Assembly: GCF_005222705.1 (NCBI RefSeq)
Contig: NZ_STGF01000015.1
Coordinates: 82,887 to 146,886, forward strand
DNA from: Paenibacillus sp. SY21-1
Lineage (GTDB): Bacteria > Bacillota > Bacilli > Paenibacillales > Paenibacillaceae
Length of the DNA: 64,000 nt
Direction: 5' to 3'
The translations under genes were made by a program, and so were the position numbers. Positions 62,482 to 64,000 of this stretch are shown here, one piece after another (the stretch's first letter is position 1; every line of letters starts with the position of its first letter). The notes beneath the pieces were generated by a model. The model was not told where the DNA came from, did not search any database, and saw only the letters and a program-made list of their open reading frames with translations.

Positions 62482-63319
62482 AGGAGATCTGTCTTATCGT
62501 GTAGCAGTCAACCGGCAGGACGAAATCGGGAGAATTGCGGTGAATATTAATGAAATGGCGGACCGGCTTCAACGGTAAATTTCCAAGGAACGTCAATTGG
62601 AGAAAGCAAAAATGGAGTTGATTACAGGCATTTCGCATGATTTGCGCACGCCGTTAACAAGTATGATTGGCTACATCGATCTCCTCAAAACGGCTTCCTT
62701 TCGCTCGAAAGAAGAATATAACCGTTTTGTAACGAACACATATCATAAAGCCATTCATCTGAAAACGATGCTGGACGATCTGTTTGAACAAACCCGGTTG
62801 ACTGCGGGAGAACATCCATTAAACCTCAAAAACATTGACCTATGCAAAATGTTGGAGCAAATGCTGTTCGAATTCGAGCCCATTGCCCAAGAACATGGCC
62901 TTACGATTGTAAAGGAGCTGAAGCATAAGCAAGCCTTTACCCTCATCGACAATGAAAAAATCGCCAGAGCCTTCGACAATTTGTTTATGAATGCACTGAA
63001 ATACGCGATCAAGCCTGGAATGATTCACATTCGTTTGCGAACCACCCCCTCAGACATTTGCGTTGAGATAGAAAATAAAGGAGCAGCGCTATCGGCTGAG
63101 GAAGAAAGACGGCTTTTTGATCGATTTTATAAGGTCGACCATGCTCGCAGCAACGAGGGAGGGCACACCGGCGCCGGATTAGGGCTATCCATTGCGCGGA
63201 GCATTGTCGAACTGCACGGCGGCACATTAAAGCTGCTCCATAGGGATGGAAGCTTCACCTTTCAGCTGACTTTGCCTGTCGAACTGACCCTAAAGCAGGC
63301 CAATGAGACTGTGCTTTGA
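62402..63319 (+). pseudogene. Broken VanS/PhoR-type histidine kinase: 5' deleted and internal stop
   Basis: The frame begins abruptly at the end of a HAMP domain (RRIVRDLVHLEQGLQIMSKG...), without any sensor or membrane part. An in-frame TAA at 62576-62578 then interrupts it just before the dimerisation helix (…MADRLQR stop ISKERQLEKAK). The downstream part is otherwise complete: H-box ISHDLRTPLTSMIGYIDLL, N-box DNLFMNALKYA, G-boxes GAGLGLSIARS. The stop is one base from CAA (Gln). Restart at a TTG (62597) could yield a 240-residue soluble kinase core, but the gene as a sensor is dead. Confidence 0.8.
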
Positions 63320-63329
63320 AATAGGCAAA

Positions 63330-63366
63330 AGGGGCTGCAGCAACGATGAGTCGTTATGCAGCCCCT
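63330..63366. terminator. Hairpin terminator after the kinase remnant
   Basis: Stem GGGGCTGCA/TGCAGCCCC with an inner AACGA/TCGTT extension. The minus strand continues with CCTTTTG; the plus strand has no U-run. It lies 10 nt after the kinase stop. Confidence 0.55.
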
Positions 63367-63398
63367 CCGTTAGACAATCGAATTCGGAGGGAACAAGC

Positions 63399-63476
63399 AT
63401 GACAACCAAATTCCGGACTAAACCAGACATCCGCGCCCTGGTGGCGAGATTGTCAATTAAAAAGTGTAACCTTTGA
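63399..63476 (+). pseudogene. 5' fragment of a gene cut by the IS element
   Basis: A perfect ribosome binding site (GGAGGGAAC) precedes ATG 63399, which codes MTTKFRTKPDIRALVAR before the reading frame enters the IS end and stops after eight more codons (TGA 63474-63476). It looks like the start of a real gene whose remainder lies beyond the insertion. Identity not recognisable from 17 residues. Confidence 0.55.
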
Positions 63477-63509
63477 AAACAAAATCTAGTAACTACCGAG
63501 CCGGGCTTG

Positions 63510-63612
63510 ACATGGAGCCTCTGGCGGGCCCGATGCTCCCGAGCTAGGCGAAGTGTCCAAATGACCTATTCGCTCTCCGGCAATCAGCCTACCAGGCCCG
63601 CCCCCTCCATGT
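63510..63612. repeat. Long imperfect inverted repeat in the IS tail
   Basis: ACATGGAG...GGCGGGCC (63510-63530) pairs with GGCCCGCC...CTCCATGT (63595-63612) around a 64-nt loop. It lies between the transposase stop and the presumed IS end and may act as a read-out terminator or a structured element of the IS. Confidence 0.5.
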
Positions 63613-63620
63613 AAAGCCGC

Positions 63621-64000
63621 TTATCGCACCTGTACGCGATCGGGATAACAGACGGTCAATTGCAGCAGGATCTGTCCCCAGTTCTGCACCCGTCCCGTCC
63701 ATTTCCGTACCACGTCCATCGTGGCTAGGTACAACATTTTGAGTAACGCATCATCCGTAGGAAACATGGTCTTTCCTTTTGTCACCTTACGTAACTGACG
63801 ATGATACCCCTCGATCATGTTAGTGGTGTAGATCAGTTTACGAAGCTCTGTCGGGTACATAAAGAAGGTCGAGAGCTCGTCCCAGTTCTGTCGCCATGAC
63901 TTCACGATGAGCGGGTATTTCTGTCCCCACGTTTCTTCAAAGCGTTCCAGTTCCTGTAAGGCAGCTTCCTCTGTCGTAGCTTTGTAAATCGGCTTTAAGT
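63621..64000 (-). CDS. IS256-family transposase, C-terminal part (5' end beyond window)
   Basis: The visible 125 C-terminal residues begin LKPIYKATTEEAALQELERF and enter from the right edge without a start. They contain the IS256-family third catalytic block TTNMIEGYHRQLRK...FPTDDALLKML, with the DDE glutamate in NMIE. This is a mutator-type transposase acting on the IS ends. No frameshift is seen in the visible part. Confidence 0.92.
   Translation of the reverse strand, partial: LKPIYKATTEEAALQELERFEETWGQKYPLIVKSWRQNWDELSTFFMYPTELRKLIYTTNMIEGYHRQLRKVTKGKTMFPTDDALLKMLYLATMDVVRKWTGRVQNWGQILLQLTVCYPDRVQVR

Larger units (their letters stand above)
63448..64000 (-). mobile_element. IS256-family insertion sequence, one end, continues beyond window
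   Basis: The transposase gene, 3' non-coding tail and presumed terminal repeat (63448-63471, TGTCAATTAAAAAGTGTAAC within it) run off the right edge. The IS boundary is inferred from the AT-rich terminal motif and from the abrupt end of the upstream gene start. Confidence 0.65.

Noticed and set aside
63508..63612. Known structured RNA in the IS tail
   Set aside because: The inverted repeat has no conserved blocks I recognise and is better explained as part of the IS.

Overview
The window looks like a chromosome segment of a Paenibacillus-type member of the Firmicutes (Paenibacillaceae). This rests on gene content, not on a marker gene: three YesM-type histidine kinase/AraC-type response regulator pairs, two membrane-bound AraC regulators, four sugar ABC importer clusters, S-layer-homology anchoring, CcpA-type cre sites, a guanidine-I riboswitch over ykkCD and strong AGGAGG ribosome binding sites. 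Most genes lie on the minus strand.

Layout. 1-2.1 kb: an unrecognised gene cut by the left edge, then ykkCD (guanidinium/drug export) under a guanidine-I riboswitch. 2.1-10.2 kb: a minus-strand cluster in the order kinase, regulator, two permeases, binding lipoprotein, nucleoside hydrolase. 10.4-19.4 kb (plus strand): a methyltransferase with a very basic tail, then a giant DUF11-repeat protein whose repeat array is split in two frames by an ATGA overlap. 19.5-21.5 kb: a Fur-controlled siderophore-binding lipoprotein lying in the same open frame as the AraC regulator upstream. 21.8-24.1 kb: cupin, sugar-phosphate isomerase-like protein and Gfo/Idh/MocA dehydrogenase behind a promoter whose spacer is a perfect palindrome.

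24.3-37.7 kb is a rhamnogalacturonan (pectin side-region) locus: membrane AraC regulator, two permeases, binding lipoprotein, a 1985-residue secreted enzyme (PL11 lyase, two SGNH esterases, cohesin-like, FIVAR and dockerin-like parts) and a small S-layer-anchored cohesin-like protein. Three cre-like sites suggest catabolite repression. 38.2-46.3 kb: a galactoside/ribose-type importer (mglBAC-like) followed by regulator, kinase and a second binding protein that may be a sensor subunit. 46.5-52.7 kb: Asp/Glu racemase-like protein, DUF2306 membrane protein, an orphan kinase/regulator pair and a metallophosphatase, with a gene-poor stretch near 51.5-52.0 kb. 53.2-61.6 kb: a fucoside-type cluster with membrane AraC regulator, two permeases, binding lipoprotein and a cytoplasmic GH95 enzyme.

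61.8-64.0 kb is decayed: a methyltransferase fused by deletion to a truncated histidine kinase that also carries an in-frame stop, then a short gene start cut by an IS256-family element that runs off the right edge.

Together the genes describe a soil or plant-associated glycan forager that senses sugars outside the cell, imports oligosaccharides and switches each locus through a dedicated AraC-type regulator. All family assignments were made by eye from sequence; no database search was run.
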